A stretch of DNA of 64,000 nt from an uncultured Bacilli bacterium (lineage in GTDB: Bacteria; Bacillota_I; Bacilli_A; ML615J-28; CAG-698): positions 1 through 64,000 of the forward strand of contig CAKOMG010000009.1 of NCBI GenBank assembly GCA_934096585.1. The letters run 5' to 3'. This document shows, piece by piece, positions 37,431-46,461 of the stretch. A model generated the notes under the pieces. The model worked only from the letters and a program-made list of their open reading frames with translations. It was not told the DNA's origin and searched no databases. Numbering within the stretch: the first letter of the stretch is position 1; every line of letters begins with the position of its first letter. Position numbers and translations under genes: made by a program.

Positions 37431-37455
37431 TTTGGCTAAAAATTTAACCTACATT

Positions 37456-37484
37456 ATTATATCATAAATATTTAAAAATTGCAA
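37456..37484 (-). promoter_or_regulatory. promoter of rplS
   Basis: Minus strand TTGCAA (37479-37484), 17-bp spacer, TATAAT (37456-37461), just downstream of the trmD stop codon. Confidence 0.82.
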
Positions 37485-37487
37485 GCA

Positions 37488-38255
37488 CTATTTCTTTTTC
37501 TTAATTTTTAAATCTTTAACTTTTTCGTATTCCATTATACCTTTTTTTATTTCTTCTATGTATAATGTATCTAATTCATCTTTTTCATATATATCTAATA
37601 AATCTGGTCTATTTAGATATGTGTTTTTTAATGATTCAAATTTGCGATATTTTCTAATTTCTTCATGATTTCCATTTACTAACACTGCTGGAACATCATA
37701 GCCATCATACGTCACAGGTTTTGTATATTGAGGATATTCTAATAACCCAGTTACAAAACTTTCATCTTCAATTGATGAATGAGTAATAGCATTAGGAATA
37801 AGTCTAATAATACTATCAATTATAGCAAGCGATGCTACTTCTCCACCTGTCAATATATAATCTCCAATTGATATTTCTTCATCTACGTAATTTAACACTC
37901 TATGATCAATACCCTCATAGTGCCCACAAATAATTATTATATGTTCTTTTTTGCTTAATTCTTTTGCCTTATTTTGAGTATAGTGAGTTCCTTGAGCACT
38001 TGTAATAATTTTATAAGCTTTATCATAATATGGAATACTTTTTAAACAATCTACAACTGGTTGACACATTACTAACATTCCAGCACCACCCCCATAAATT
38101 GTATCATCTACTTTTTTATGCTTATTCTTTGTGTACTCTCTAAAGTCATGAATATTAATAACTACTAATCCTTTATCTATTGTTCTCTTTATAATTGATG
38201 AATTAAGTATACCTGTAAACATTTCTGGAAAAATTGTTAAAATATCAATTATCAT
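37488..38255 (-). CDS. trmD: tRNA (guanine-N1)-methyltransferase
   Basis: A 255-aa SPOUT enzyme forming m1G37 in tRNAs to prevent frameshifting. IDILTIFPEMF at the start, GGGAGMLVMCQPV (about 57-69), the knot signature IGDYILTGGEVASL (about 131-144) and LLEYPQYTKP (about 173-182) are diagnostic. Overlaps rimM by 4 nt (ATGA). A short Lys-rich extension closes the protein. Confidence 0.96.
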   Translation of the reverse strand: MIIDILTIFPEMFTGILNSSIIKRTIDKGLVVINIHDFREYTKNKHKKVDDTIYGGGAGMLVMCQPVVDCLKSIPYYDKAYKIITSAQGTHYTQNKAKELSKKEHIIIICGHYEGIDHRVLNYVDEEISIGDYILTGGEVASLAIIDSIIRLIPNAITHSSIEDESFVTGLLEYPQYTKPVTYDGYDVPAVLVNGNHEEIRKYRKFESLKNTYLNRPDLLDIYEKDELDTLYIEEIKKGIMEYEKVKDLKIKKKK

Positions 38256-38731
38256 AATAACCCTTCTATTTCGTTAATCACAATTTTCTTTTCACTTAGA
38301 TTTATTTCTTTAATGAATTCTTTAACATAGGGGATTAATGATGTTTTTTCTTGTCCTTTTATTTCAAGTAATAATCCTTGAGGAACTTCTATAATGTCAT
38401 TAACAACTCCTCTATTAATATTATTAGAATCAAATACATCTAAACCAATTATATCTTCATAATAATATTCTCCATCCTTTAGTTCCTTACGATCATGATT
38501 AACATATATTTCTTTATTAACTAAATCTAATACATCATTAATATTAGTAAATGAATTAACAGTAATTAAAGTAAAGCCTTTATGATTGCGTACGCTATTA
38601 ATTGTAATTGGATATTCTTTTTCAACATATAATACATTTCCAACTTTAAAGCGATCAAAACTAGTATCACTTTTCACTTTTAATTCTCCTTTGATGCCAT
38701 GTGTACCTATTATTTTTCCTACTAAATACAT
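38252..38731 (-). CDS. rimM: ribosome maturation factor RimM
   Basis: A 159-aa 30S maturation factor acting at the 16S 3' domain with S19. LVGKIIGTHGIKGELKVKS at the N-terminus and the PRC-barrel C-domain (GEYYYEDIIGLDVFD, about 95-155) are clear. Its ATG lies 1 nt after the stop of the P-type ATPase gene without a good SD of its own, so translation is probably coupled to that gene. In most Bacilli rimM follows khpA; here metal genes stand between. Confidence 0.93.
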   Translation of the reverse strand: MYLVGKIIGTHGIKGELKVKSDTSFDRFKVGNVLYVEKEYPITINSVRNHKGFTLITVNSFTNINDVLDLVNKEIYVNHDRKELKDGEYYYEDIIGLDVFDSNNINRGVVNDIIEVPQGLLLEIKGQEKTSLIPYVKEFIKEINLSEKKIVINEIEGLL

Positions 38732-38732
38732 A

Positions 38733-41189
38733 TCATTCTAAAGCCTTTCTTTTTATTAATGCATTTTTAATTGCTTTAATTGGATGTAATCCACACGCCC
38801 TTAATGAATTTAAAATTGCGATTAATGACACGCCAACATCCGCAAATACTCCTTCACTCATTTTTGTATATTCAGGAATAACTGTTGCCATTAATAAAAC
38901 TATTCCTTTAACAATTAAAGCAAAAATAATATTTTGCTTAATGATGTTTACTGTTTTTTTAGCCAATTTAATGGCAGAAATAACCTGTAGTAAATCATCT
39001 TGCATTAATACTATATCTGCAACTTCTATTGCGGCATCACTGCCAAAACCTCCCATAGCTATACCAACATCTGCGCAACTAAGTACTGGTGCATCATTCA
39101 TCCCATCACCAACAAAAGCAACTGTTTGTTTTCCATATCTTTTCTTTAATTTTCTAATTCTTTTCACTTTATCAATAGGTGTCATATTTGCATATACTTT
39201 TTCTATACCTAAATCATATGCCACGTCCTTAGCGATTTCTTCTGTATCACCAGTAATCATAGCTACATTAATACCCATTTGTTTCAATGAATCTATTGCT
39301 TTTTTGCTTTCTTCTCTTAATTCATCTATTAATATAATATTTCCAACATATTGTTTATCAACTATTACATATGCTACTAACCCATTTGTTTTTATATTGT
39401 TAATATGCATACCTAATTCTTTAGTGAATTCATAGTTTCCAACCGCAATTTCTTTATCATCAAGTTTTATAACTGTCCCTTTTTTAGATGGAGATGGAAG
39501 ATATGTAATTTTATCGAAATTAATATTTTCTCTTCCAAATTTATTAATTATGCTTTTAGCAACAGGATGAATTGATCCTGTTTCCGCATACGCTGCATAA
39601 CGAAGCAATTCCTCACTTGTGATATTTTTAGGGTTAATTTCATTCACAATAAAATTTCCTTTTGTTAAGGTACCTGTTTTATCAAAAACAACAAGTCCTA
39701 CTTTACTTAAATTTTCAAGATAATTGCTACCCTTAACTAGTATTCCTTGTTTGCTTGCTCCACCAATACCCCCAAAAAAGCCTAATGGAACAGAAATAAC
39801 TAATGCACAAGGACAAGAGATAACTAATAATATCATTCCTGGATATATAGAATCGTGAAGATATTTTTGCAAACTTGGTGCATTTGTTTGAAAAAAAGCC
39901 AGATTTAAAGCTATAATTACTGCGGCTATAATGCATACGCATGGCGTATAGTATTTTGCAAACTTTGTAACAAACGCTTCACTTTTTGCTTTTTTTATAC
40001 TTGCATTTGAGACCATATCTACTATCTTTGAGACCATTGAATCATCATATGATTTTGTTACTCTAATTTTTAGATAGCCATTTACATTAATAGTTCCGCT
40101 AATTACTTCATCATTGACCTTTTTTTCTATATACTTGCTTTCACCAGTTAATGCAGCTGCATCAAGCGATGCCTCTCCTTCTATAACAATTCCATCAAGT
40201 GGTATTCGTTCGCCAGGCTTAACAACAATGATATCACCTATAACTATTTCAGCTGGATCTACATTAACCTCAGTATCATTTACTATCATTGTAGCATGTT
40301 CTGGTTTAATGTTTATTAAAGAATTAATTGACTTTCTAGAGCTGTTAACTGCATATTCTTGTAATATTTCACCTATCTTATAAAAAATCATTACCATACA
40401 TGCTTCCGTAAATGAACCAATTATAAATGCCATTATGGTTGCTATACTCATTAAAAATTTTTCATCAAATACATGACCAGATTTAATATTTCTAATTGCA
40501 CCAATTAATACGTCAAAGCCCAGTAATATATAACTAATTCCATACAGTATTACTAATAATAAGTGTTCTTTTACTTTTAAATTTGTTAAATCATCTGGAT
40601 TAAAAGTTTCATCACATATATGCTTAAAAACAATATAATGTAGAATTAAAGTAATAAATACAATTGAAGCCCCTACTATAAACAATATTTTATTTACCTT
40701 TTTAATTGGTTCTTCTTTTTTGATCACATTACTTTTTTTGACAACTGGATTGATATTGTTATCTACTTGTGACGTTATCTTTTTAACTTCATCCACCAAA
40801 TTATTAACTAATTTTTCATCTGTAGTCTCAATTATAAATCTTGTGGTCGCAAAGTCTACAATAATATTTTCGTTATTTAAAGTTTTTTTAGCAATGCGTT
40901 CGACTTTTGCGGCACAATTAGCGCAATCCAAATTTTCAAGAAAAATAATTTTTCTATACACCTCTTCATTTTGAACTACTTTTAGTTCAATATTAGGAAT
41001 ATATTTTTTTATTATATCAATTGATTCTAATACATTTTCCTCAAACGTATCATCTATACCTACGAAATAAAAATAGAATTTATCCTTATATAGTTCTATT
41101 TTAAAATTTGATCTTTGATTTATTTCTTGTACAATATCATCAAAAATATTTATTGTTGGAACATTATCAAATTCATATTTTCTTTTCAT
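38733..41189 (-). CDS. heavy-metal P1B-type ATPase (CadA/ZntA type)
   Basis: An 818-aa metal efflux pump. A ferredoxin-like N-terminal region without Cys (about 1-75) precedes an HMA domain with CANC (Cys89, Cys92). Eight transmembrane helices follow, with the CPC motif in VISCPCALVISVPLG, phosphorylation site DKTGTLTKG, and hinge GDGMNDAPVL. The intramembrane CPC and the VPLGFFGGIGGASKQGILVKG context fit the Zn/Cd/Pb class rather than Cu. Co-transcribed with the ArsR repressor (3 nt apart). Conveys Zn/Cd tolerance by inference. Confidence 0.93.
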   Translation of the reverse strand: MKRKYEFDNVPTINIFDDIVQEINQRSNFKIELYKDKFYFYFVGIDDTFEENVLESIDIIKKYIPNIELKVVQNEEVYRKIIFLENLDCANCAAKVERIAKKTLNNENIIVDFATTRFIIETTDEKLVNNLVDEVKKITSQVDNNINPVVKKSNVIKKEEPIKKVNKILFIVGASIVFITLILHYIVFKHICDETFNPDDLTNLKVKEHLLLVILYGISYILLGFDVLIGAIRNIKSGHVFDEKFLMSIATIMAFIIGSFTEACMVMIFYKIGEILQEYAVNSSRKSINSLINIKPEHATMIVNDTEVNVDPAEIVIGDIIVVKPGERIPLDGIVIEGEASLDAAALTGESKYIEKKVNDEVISGTINVNGYLKIRVTKSYDDSMVSKIVDMVSNASIKKAKSEAFVTKFAKYYTPCVCIIAAVIIALNLAFFQTNAPSLQKYLHDSIYPGMILLVISCPCALVISVPLGFFGGIGGASKQGILVKGSNYLENLSKVGLVVFDKTGTLTKGNFIVNEINPKNITSEELLRYAAYAETGSIHPVAKSIINKFGRENINFDKITYLPSPSKKGTVIKLDDKEIAVGNYEFTKELGMHINNIKTNGLVAYVIVDKQYVGNIILIDELREESKKAIDSLKQMGINVAMITGDTEEIAKDVAYDLGIEKVYANMTPIDKVKRIRKLKKRYGKQTVAFVGDGMNDAPVLSCADVGIAMGGFGSDAAIEVADIVLMQDDLLQVISAIKLAKKTVNIIKQNIIFALIVKGIVLLMATVIPEYTKMSEGVFADVGVSLIAILNSLRACGLHPIKAIKNALIKRKALE

Positions 41190-41192
41190 TTC

Positions 41193-41474
41193 CTATTCCT
41201 CCTTTGCATGTAAAAAAGTTTGTTTAACAATTTCTTTTATATGTGTATCTTGTAAAGAATAGTAAATATACTTTCCTAATCTTTCACTTTTGACTATTTT
41301 GGATTCTTTCAATAATTTTAATTGGTGAGAAACACATGATTGACTAACTTCTGTTGCACTAACTATAGCAGATACTGTTTTCTTATCTTCTATAATCGAG
41401 GCAATAATTGTTAACCTGGTTTCATCCGCAAGTGCTTTAAATATTATTACACTCTTTTCTATATATTTTTCCAT
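41193..41474 (-). CDS. ArsR/SmtB-family zinc-type metalloregulator
   Basis: A 93-aa winged-helix repressor. KALADETRLTIIASI and SQSCVSHQLKLLKESKIV form the DNA-binding core. The C-terminal helix keeps the alpha-5 site Asp76-x-His78-x10-His89-x2-Glu92, the same spacing as the Zn site of SmtB (D104, H106, H117, E120). There is no CxC arsenic or CadC-type N-terminal cysteine site. It should repress the operon until Zn or a similar ion binds. Operator directly upstream. Confidence 0.92.
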   Translation of the reverse strand: MEKYIEKSVIIFKALADETRLTIIASIIEDKKTVSAIVSATEVSQSCVSHQLKLLKESKIVKSERLGKYIYYSLQDTHIKEIVKQTFLHAKEE

Positions 41475-41530
41475 GTTGCCCCCCTTTATTATATAATATG
41501 TATAAATATTGCAAATATGAATAGATATAC

Positions 41531-41577
41531 ATATGAACGATTATTCATATTATATAATAAAACCATATCTTAGTCAA
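41531..41577 (-). promoter_or_regulatory. metal-controlled promoter and ArsR operator
   Basis: Minus strand TTGACT (41572-41577), 17-bp spacer, TATAAT (41549-41554). Overlapping the start-site side is the perfect inverted repeat ATATGAA-N6-TTCATAT (41531-41550), which matches the ArsR/SmtB operator type. Binding there would block transcription start. Confidence 0.88.
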
Positions 41578-41582
41578 TAAAA

Positions 41583-41617
41583 AAGAGTTTTAATAACTCT
41601 TTGTTATTAAAACTCTT
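41583..41617 (-). terminator. terminator of rpsP-khpA
   Basis: A 15-bp perfect stem (41583-41597 with 41603-41617, loop TCTTT), starting within the khpA stop codon and ending in a short U run. It separates the ribosomal transcript from the metal operon. Confidence 0.88.
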
Positions 41618-41867
41618 ATTTTTCGTTAATTGACAATTCGATTAAATCACCATTTCTAGCAGCACATGCATGAACTATTGTTCTGATAGAATTTGCAATT
41701 CTTCCTTTACGTCCTATTACTCTACCTAAATCATCACTATCTACTAAAACTTGAATGTTGTAATGTGTACCTTCTTGGGCAGTGATTTCAACAACAACAT
41801 CCTCAGGTTTTAAAACTAGTGGTTTAATCAAATCACTAATGAATAATTCATAATTCATATTATTCAC
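41616..41867 (-). CDS. khpA: KH-domain RNA-binding protein KhpA (YlqC)
   Basis: An 83-aa single KH domain with the GxxG loop in RVIGRKGRIANSIR (about 49-62). KhpA pairs with KhpB/Jag in Firmicutes and binds RNA; it affects cell elongation and division in streptococci. Follows rpsP by 3 nt, as in most Bacilli, and is the last gene before a strong terminator. Confidence 0.94.
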   Translation of the reverse strand: MNNMNYELFISDLIKPLVLKPEDVVVEITAQEGTHYNIQVLVDSDDLGRVIGRKGRIANSIRTIVHACAARNGDLIELSINEK

Positions 41868-41870
41868 CTA

Positions 41871-42137
41871 TTACTTTAATGATTCAAATTTCTGATTAAT
41901 TCCTAATTTAGTAAACAATGATTTTACTGTATCAGTTGGTTGAGCACCATTCTTTAACCATTTCAAAGCTTTTTCTTCATCAATCTTTAATTGATCACCT
42001 TCAATTTTTGATGTTGGGTGATATGTACCAATTATTTCGATAAAGCGACCATCACGTGGGTTGTGAGAATCTGTAGCAACTACACGATAAAAAGGAGCTT
42101 TGTTTTTTCCGTATCTTTGTAATCTTAATTTTACCAT
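41871..42137 (-). CDS. rpsP: 30S ribosomal protein S16
   Basis: An 88-aa ribosomal protein: VKLRLQRYGKNKAPFYRVVATDSHNPRDGRFIEIIGTYHPT is nearly the family consensus. SD AGGAGG. Heads a short operon with khpA; the usual followers rimM-trmD-rplS are detached here. Confidence 0.98.
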   Translation of the reverse strand: MVKLRLQRYGKNKAPFYRVVATDSHNPRDGRFIEIIGTYHPTSKIEGDQLKIDEEKALKWLKNGAQPTDTVKSLFTKLGINQKFESLK

Positions 42138-42167
42138 AATTATACCTCCTATAATAAATACTATATT

Positions 42168-42212
42168 AGTATATCATATTTTTATGGCTCTGTCAAGTTT
42201 TTTTTCTTGACA
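42168..42212 (-). promoter_or_regulatory. promoter of rpsP with overlapping palindrome
   Basis: Minus strand TTGACA (42191-42196), 17-bp spacer, TATACT (42168-42173). The -35 is one arm of CTGTCAAG...CTTGACAG (8-bp perfect arms around a T run), so a TTGACA also faces the other way. Confidence 0.8.
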
Positions 42213-42240
42213 GGGCAAAATTAATTTGCATAATAAATAA

Positions 42241-42264
42241 GGCAGTCATCAAATCATGACCGCC
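42241..42264 (-). terminator. terminator of ppdK
   Basis: GGC-x-GTCAT pairs with ATGAC-x-GCC, 6-nt loop, A/T-rich downstream sequence; lies 8 nt after the ppdK stop. Confidence 0.7.
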
Positions 42265-42271
42265 TATTTAA

Positions 42272-44902
42272 TTATTTATTTTTTATATGTGCTTGGGCAG
42301 CTGCAAGTCTAGCAATTGGAACTCTAAACGGAGAACATGATACATAGTCTAATCCGATTTTATCGAAAAATTCGACACTACTAGGTTCTCCACCATGTTC
42401 GCCACATACACCTATGTGAAGATTTTTATTACTATTTCTTCCAAGTGTTGTGGCCATAGAAATTAATTTACCTACACCCTTTTGATCAACCTTTGCAAAT
42501 GGATCAAATTCATAGATTCGATGTTCATAATAGTCTTTTAAGAAATTTCCAGCATCATCTCTACTAAACCCAAATGTCATTTGTGTTAGATCATTTGTTC
42601 CAAAACTGAAGAAGTCAGCTTCTTTAGCAAGTTCATCAGCAAGTAATGCTGCTCGAGGAATTTCTATCATCGTACCTATTTTATAATCGACATGTATATT
42701 ATTTTCTTTTAAAACTTTTTCTGCTGTCTCAATAATTATCTTTTTTACATACTTCAGCTCTTCAACTTCACCAACAAGTGGAATCATAATTTCAGGAACT
42801 ACAGAAAAATCAGGATTTTTCTTTTTTATATTACACCATGCTTGAATTATTGCCGTTGTTTGCATTTTTGGAAGTTCAGGATACGATACAGCAAGACGAC
42901 ATCCACGATGTCCCATCATTGGGTTAAATTCATGCAAACTAACAATTTTTGCTTCCAATTTTTCTTTTGGCATATTCATTTCTTTTGCCAAAGCTATTAT
43001 ATCATTTTCTTCAGTTGGTAAAAATTCATGTAGCGGTGGATCTAGATATCTCACTGTTACTGGATATCCTTCCATTGCTTCGTATAGTGCTTCAAAATCT
43101 GATTGTTGCATTGGAAGAATTTTATCCAAAGCTTTACTTCTTTGCTCCGTTGTATCACTAACAATCATTTCGCGCATTGCTTTAATTCTATTTTCATCAA
43201 AGAACATATGTTCTGTTCTACATAACCCTATTCCTTCAGCACCAAATAATTTTGCCTGTTTTGCATCTTTTGGTGTATCCGCATTTGTTCTAACTTGTAA
43301 TCTTTTAATTTCATTACACCAATTCATAATCACTTCAAAATTACCACTTATTTCAGCTGGGACAGTTTTAATAGCTTCTCCATATATAAGACCTGTAGAA
43401 CCATCTATGGCTATTTTATCACCTTCATGAAAAGTTTGTCCACCTAATGCAAACCATTTTTCTTCTTCATTAATAATCATTTCTTTACAACCAGAGACAC
43501 AACATTTTCCCATACCTCTAGCAACAACTGCTGCATGCGAAGTCATTCCACCTCTTGCTGTTAGAAATCCTTCAGATATATGCATTCCTTCTATATCTTC
43601 TGGAGAAGTTTCTAACCTAACTAAAACAACTTTTTTTCCATTGTTAACTCGTAATATAGCTTCTTCAACAGAAAATACTACTTCACCACTTGCTGCTCCA
43701 GGAGAAGCTGGCAAACCAGATCCTATAGCTTTTGCTTTTTGTAATAATTCCTTATCAAATTGAGGGTGTAGTAAAACATCTAGTTGTGCAGGCTCTATTT
43801 GCATTAAGGCTTCTTCTTTAGAAATCATACCTTCATTATACATATCTATTGCAATTTGTAATGCAGCTGTAGCTGTCCTTTTTCCATTTCTTGTTTGCAA
43901 TAAATATAATTTGCCATTTTCAATTGTAAATTCAATATCTTGCATATTTTTAAAATGTTTTTCTAATGTTTGTGCTAGAGAAACAAATTGTTGATATGCT
44001 TCTGGCATTTTTTCTTTTAATGTTGAAATAGGTTCTGGAGTTCTAACACCTGCTACTACATCTTCACCTTGAGCATTAATTAAGTATTCGCCATATAATT
44101 TATTTTCTCCATTTGCGGGATTACGAGTAAAGGCCACGCCTGTTCCTGATGTTTCACTCATATTTCCATATACCATTGATTGCACATTAACTGCTGTTCC
44201 CCAAGATGATGGAATTCCATTTAATTTACGATAATACTGAGCACGCGGATTCTCCCATGATCTAAATACAGCATTTATTGCACCTAGCAACTGAATAATC
44301 GGCTCTTGTGGAAAATCTTCACATAATTCTTCTTTATAAAATTTTTTAAATTTTAAAATCATTTCTTTAAAATCAGAAGCAGTAAATTCAATATCAAATT
44401 TGATGTTACGTTCTTCTTTCATTCCATCAATTATTGTTTCGAATCTTTTCTTTTCTAGACCCATTACAACATCAGAATACATTTGAATGAATCTACGATA
44501 TGAGTCATACGCAAATCTTTCATTATTAGATTTTTTTGCAATTCCTTCAACAACTTTATCATTTAATCCTAGATTTAAAATAGTGTCCATCATTCCAGGC
44601 ATTGATGCTCTAGCCCCTGATCTAACCGATACTAATAATGGATTATTAGGATCACCAAATTTTTTATCTAATTGTTTCTCTAATTTTCCTAATGCTTCAA
44701 GTATTTCATTATTAATATTGCTTGATAATTTTTCATTATGATCATAATAATAAGTACATGCCTCAGTTGTAATAGTGAATCCGGGCGGGATAGGTAATCC
44801 TAATTTTACCATTTGGCCAAGATTTGCTCCTTTGCCTCCGCATAAATTTCTCATTGTTTCATCTGTTTCATTAAACATATAAACATATTTCTTTTCTACC
44901 AT
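42272..44902 (-). CDS. ppdK: pyruvate, phosphate dikinase
   Basis: An 876-aa cytosolic enzyme interconverting pyruvate + ATP + Pi and PEP + AMP + PPi. N-terminal nucleotide domain (GGKGANLGQMVKLGLPIPPGFTIT; SVRSGARASMPGMMDTILNLGLN), the swivelling phosphohistidine in GGMTSHAAVVARGMGK, and the PEP/pyruvate TIM barrel (GLCRTEHMFF, MMGHRGCRL, FGTNDLTQMTFG, GVCGEHGG). Full length. The open frame continues upstream to 44983, but ATG 44902 has GGGAG. Probably used for PPi-linked glycolysis or gluconeogenesis. Confidence 0.97.
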   Translation of the reverse strand: MVEKKYVYMFNETDETMRNLCGGKGANLGQMVKLGLPIPPGFTITTEACTYYYDHNEKLSSNINNEILEALGKLEKQLDKKFGDPNNPLLVSVRSGARASMPGMMDTILNLGLNDKVVEGIAKKSNNERFAYDSYRRFIQMYSDVVMGLEKKRFETIIDGMKEERNIKFDIEFTASDFKEMILKFKKFYKEELCEDFPQEPIIQLLGAINAVFRSWENPRAQYYRKLNGIPSSWGTAVNVQSMVYGNMSETSGTGVAFTRNPANGENKLYGEYLINAQGEDVVAGVRTPEPISTLKEKMPEAYQQFVSLAQTLEKHFKNMQDIEFTIENGKLYLLQTRNGKRTATAALQIAIDMYNEGMISKEEALMQIEPAQLDVLLHPQFDKELLQKAKAIGSGLPASPGAASGEVVFSVEEAILRVNNGKKVVLVRLETSPEDIEGMHISEGFLTARGGMTSHAAVVARGMGKCCVSGCKEMIINEEEKWFALGGQTFHEGDKIAIDGSTGLIYGEAIKTVPAEISGNFEVIMNWCNEIKRLQVRTNADTPKDAKQAKLFGAEGIGLCRTEHMFFDENRIKAMREMIVSDTTEQRSKALDKILPMQQSDFEALYEAMEGYPVTVRYLDPPLHEFLPTEENDIIALAKEMNMPKEKLEAKIVSLHEFNPMMGHRGCRLAVSYPELPKMQTTAIIQAWCNIKKKNPDFSVVPEIMIPLVGEVEELKYVKKIIIETAEKVLKENNIHVDYKIGTMIEIPRAALLADELAKEADFFSFGTNDLTQMTFGFSRDDAGNFLKDYYEHRIYEFDPFAKVDQKGVGKLISMATTLGRNSNKNLHIGVCGEHGGEPSSVEFFDKIGLDYVSCSPFRVPIARLAAAQAHIKNK

Positions 44903-44921
44903 AATAATTAATCTCCCTTCT

Positions 44922-44983
44922 AACAGTTTCACTGTTATTATAATAGGTATTCTTATTATAGCATAGTGATATATAAAATGCAA
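44922..44983 (-). promoter_or_regulatory. promoter and leader hairpin of ppdK
   Basis: Minus strand TTGCAT (44978-44983), 17-bp spacer, TATAAT (44955-44960). In the leader AACAGT/ACTGTT (44922-44936) forms a small hairpin just before the SD. Confidence 0.8.
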
Positions 44984-44990
44984 ACCTTTT

Positions 44991-45221
44991 CTATTCTTTA
45001 GATTTAAAATAATTTATCATTTTTGAAGCAAAATTAATTTGCTTTTTTATTTTTTCTAGTTTATCATATGTTGTTATTTTTAGATCTTGTTGTACTTTCT
45101 TTTCAAATATAGAGTAATTTGTTGGATTTTGTTCTAAATAATAATACCATTTGGGATGATATCTCAAATACTCTAAATAAGCACTATTTGCATATAATTT
45201 TTCTAATATATCCTCTCTCAT
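44991..45221 (-). CDS. ylbE: YlbE-like protein
   Basis: A 76-aa protein with the pattern of the YlbE family: LEYLRYHPKWYYYLEQNPTNYSIFEKKVQQDLKI, then a helical tail. YlbE is of unknown function and in Bacillus stands next to the coat gene ylbD, exactly as here (ATG follows the ylbD stop directly). Strength of the call comes from sequence pattern plus this pairing. Confidence 0.8.
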   Translation of the reverse strand: MREDILEKLYANSAYLEYLRYHPKWYYYLEQNPTNYSIFEKKVQQDLKITTYDKLEKIKKQINFASKMINYFKSKE

Positions 45222-45596
45222 CTAATCCCACCAATCACTATAGATGCTTGTGGCAGCAGGGACTGTGGGGGTTTTAGTTCCACTAAATGTTTGCGCAATT
45301 TGAATTACTTTCTGCACTGTATTTAATGTTTTATTAACTGAATCAGGATTAATCTTTTGAACATAATTCATAATACTTTTAATACTATCCATATTTACCA
45401 TATTACTTTGGTTTTCTTCTTTAATTTCTTCTTTTTTTTCTTGCTTTTCATACTTTTTCCAATTTTCATCTTGCTCACCAAATAATGTCCATTCTTCATA
45501 TACATTTTGCCATGTCATTTTATTTGCTCGGACATCTTCTTTTAATAATGGGTGTTTACTAACGAATTCTCTAAATTCATCCATTTTTGAATTCAT
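45222..45596 (-). CDS. ylbD: YlbD-family putative spore coat protein
   Basis: A 124-aa protein. EFREFVSKHPLLKEDVRANKMTWQNVYEEWTLFGEQDENW (about 8-47) is the YlbD_coat signature. A Lys/Glu linker follows, then a helical C-terminus (SIKSIMNYVQKINPDSVNKTL). Thought to be a coat or coat-associated protein made late in sporulation. SD AGGAGGG. Operon with ylbE. Confidence 0.88.
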   Translation of the reverse strand: MNSKMDEFREFVSKHPLLKEDVRANKMTWQNVYEEWTLFGEQDENWKKYEKQEKKEEIKEENQSNMVNMDSIKSIMNYVQKINPDSVNKTLNTVQKVIQIAQTFSGTKTPTVPAATSIYSDWWD

Positions 45597-45651
45597 ACTA
45601 TCCCTCCTACCTTATTATATTAATACTGGGGGAAAAATGTTAACAAAAAAA

Positions 45652-45709
45652 GAAAGATTTTCATCTTTCATTTTTTTAGAAAGAAAGATTTTCATCTTTC
45701 ATTTTTTAG
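45652..45709 (-). repeat. tandemly duplicated terminator hairpin
   Basis: A 27-base unit (stem GAAAGAT/ATCTTTC, loop TTTC, then a T run) occurs at 45652-45678 and 45683-45709, period 31. The stop codon of the pseudouridine synthase lies inside the right-hand copy, so the left-hand copy is the working terminator on the minus strand. Confidence 0.85.
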
Positions 45710-46411
45710 TTCTACTAATTCCTCTAATGTTAAACATCTATATTCCCCTAGTTTTAATCTGTCATCTAACTTAATATTTCCATATGCTACTCTTTTTAAG
45801 TATATTACTTTATTATTTAATTTTTCAAACATCCTTTTAATTTGGTGAAACTTACCTTCGCATATACTGACAATACATTCATTATCACTTAATATTTTCA
45901 TTTTAGCTTTCTTTGTTACAAATAATTTATCATTACCATCAAGAATTTCAAGACCATTACAAAACAATTCACAATCATTAGCTGATAATTTACTTAATGT
46001 TTTTACATAATATTCTTTATATACTTCATGATTTGGATTTGCAATTTTGTGAGATAGTTGACCATCATTTGTTAAAATAAGTAATCCCTCAGTATCTTTA
46101 TCTAGACGTCCGATTGGAAATATTTCTTTGATATGCATTATATTTTGATCCAAAATATCAATAACTGTTTTATCCTTTTTGTCTCTTACAGCACACACTA
46201 CGCCCTGTGGCTTATTTAGCATTATATATATAAACTCTTTATAATCAATCAATTGATCATTAACTTTAACAATATCTTTATTTTCATTAATATGAAAATC
46301 CTTTTTTAATACTTGTTGTCCATTTACATATACATGTTGTTTTTTAATAATTATTGAGGCATCGCTTCTAGAAATATTTAATGCCTTTGTTAAAAAGTTA
46401 TCTAGTCTCAT
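45692..46411 (-). CDS. 16S rRNA pseudouridine synthase, RsuA family
   Basis: A 239-aa enzyme. N-terminal S4 domain (RLDNFLTKALNISRSDASIIIKKQHVYVNGQ), then the RsuA/RluB catalytic core: MLNKPQGVVCAVRD, GRLDKDTEGLLILTNDG with the catalytic Asp (about residue 104), and EGKFHQIKRMFEKLNNKV. Length and N-terminal S4 fit RsuA of E. coli (U516) better than the longer RluB. Its last residues are encoded by the terminator hairpin. Confidence 0.9.
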   Translation of the reverse strand: MRLDNFLTKALNISRSDASIIIKKQHVYVNGQQVLKKDFHINENKDIVKVNDQLIDYKEFIYIMLNKPQGVVCAVRDKKDKTVIDILDQNIMHIKEIFPIGRLDKDTEGLLILTNDGQLSHKIANPNHEVYKEYYVKTLSKLSANDCELFCNGLEILDGNDKLFVTKKAKMKILSDNECIVSICEGKFHQIKRMFEKLNNKVIYLKRVAYGNIKLDDRLKLGEYRCLTLEELVELKNER

Positions 46412-46433
46412 GTAACACTTACTCCTTAAGTTT

Positions 46434-46442
46434 CATATCATA
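46434..46442 (+). promoter_or_regulatory. possible SigK/SigE -10 element
   Basis: CATATCATA fits CATA-N3-TA. An AC at 46415-46416 is 17 bp upstream, the spacing of the mother-cell sigma-K type. No sigma-A -10/-35 of comparable quality is present for the gene at 46462. Confidence 0.4.
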
Positions 46443-46461
46443 TAATGAAAGGAAGATATGA

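Noticed and set aside
38701..39435. 244-codon open frame on the plus strand
   Set aside because: It is antisense to the conserved P-type ATPase and rimM, has no SD, and encodes a low-complexity sequence without motif.
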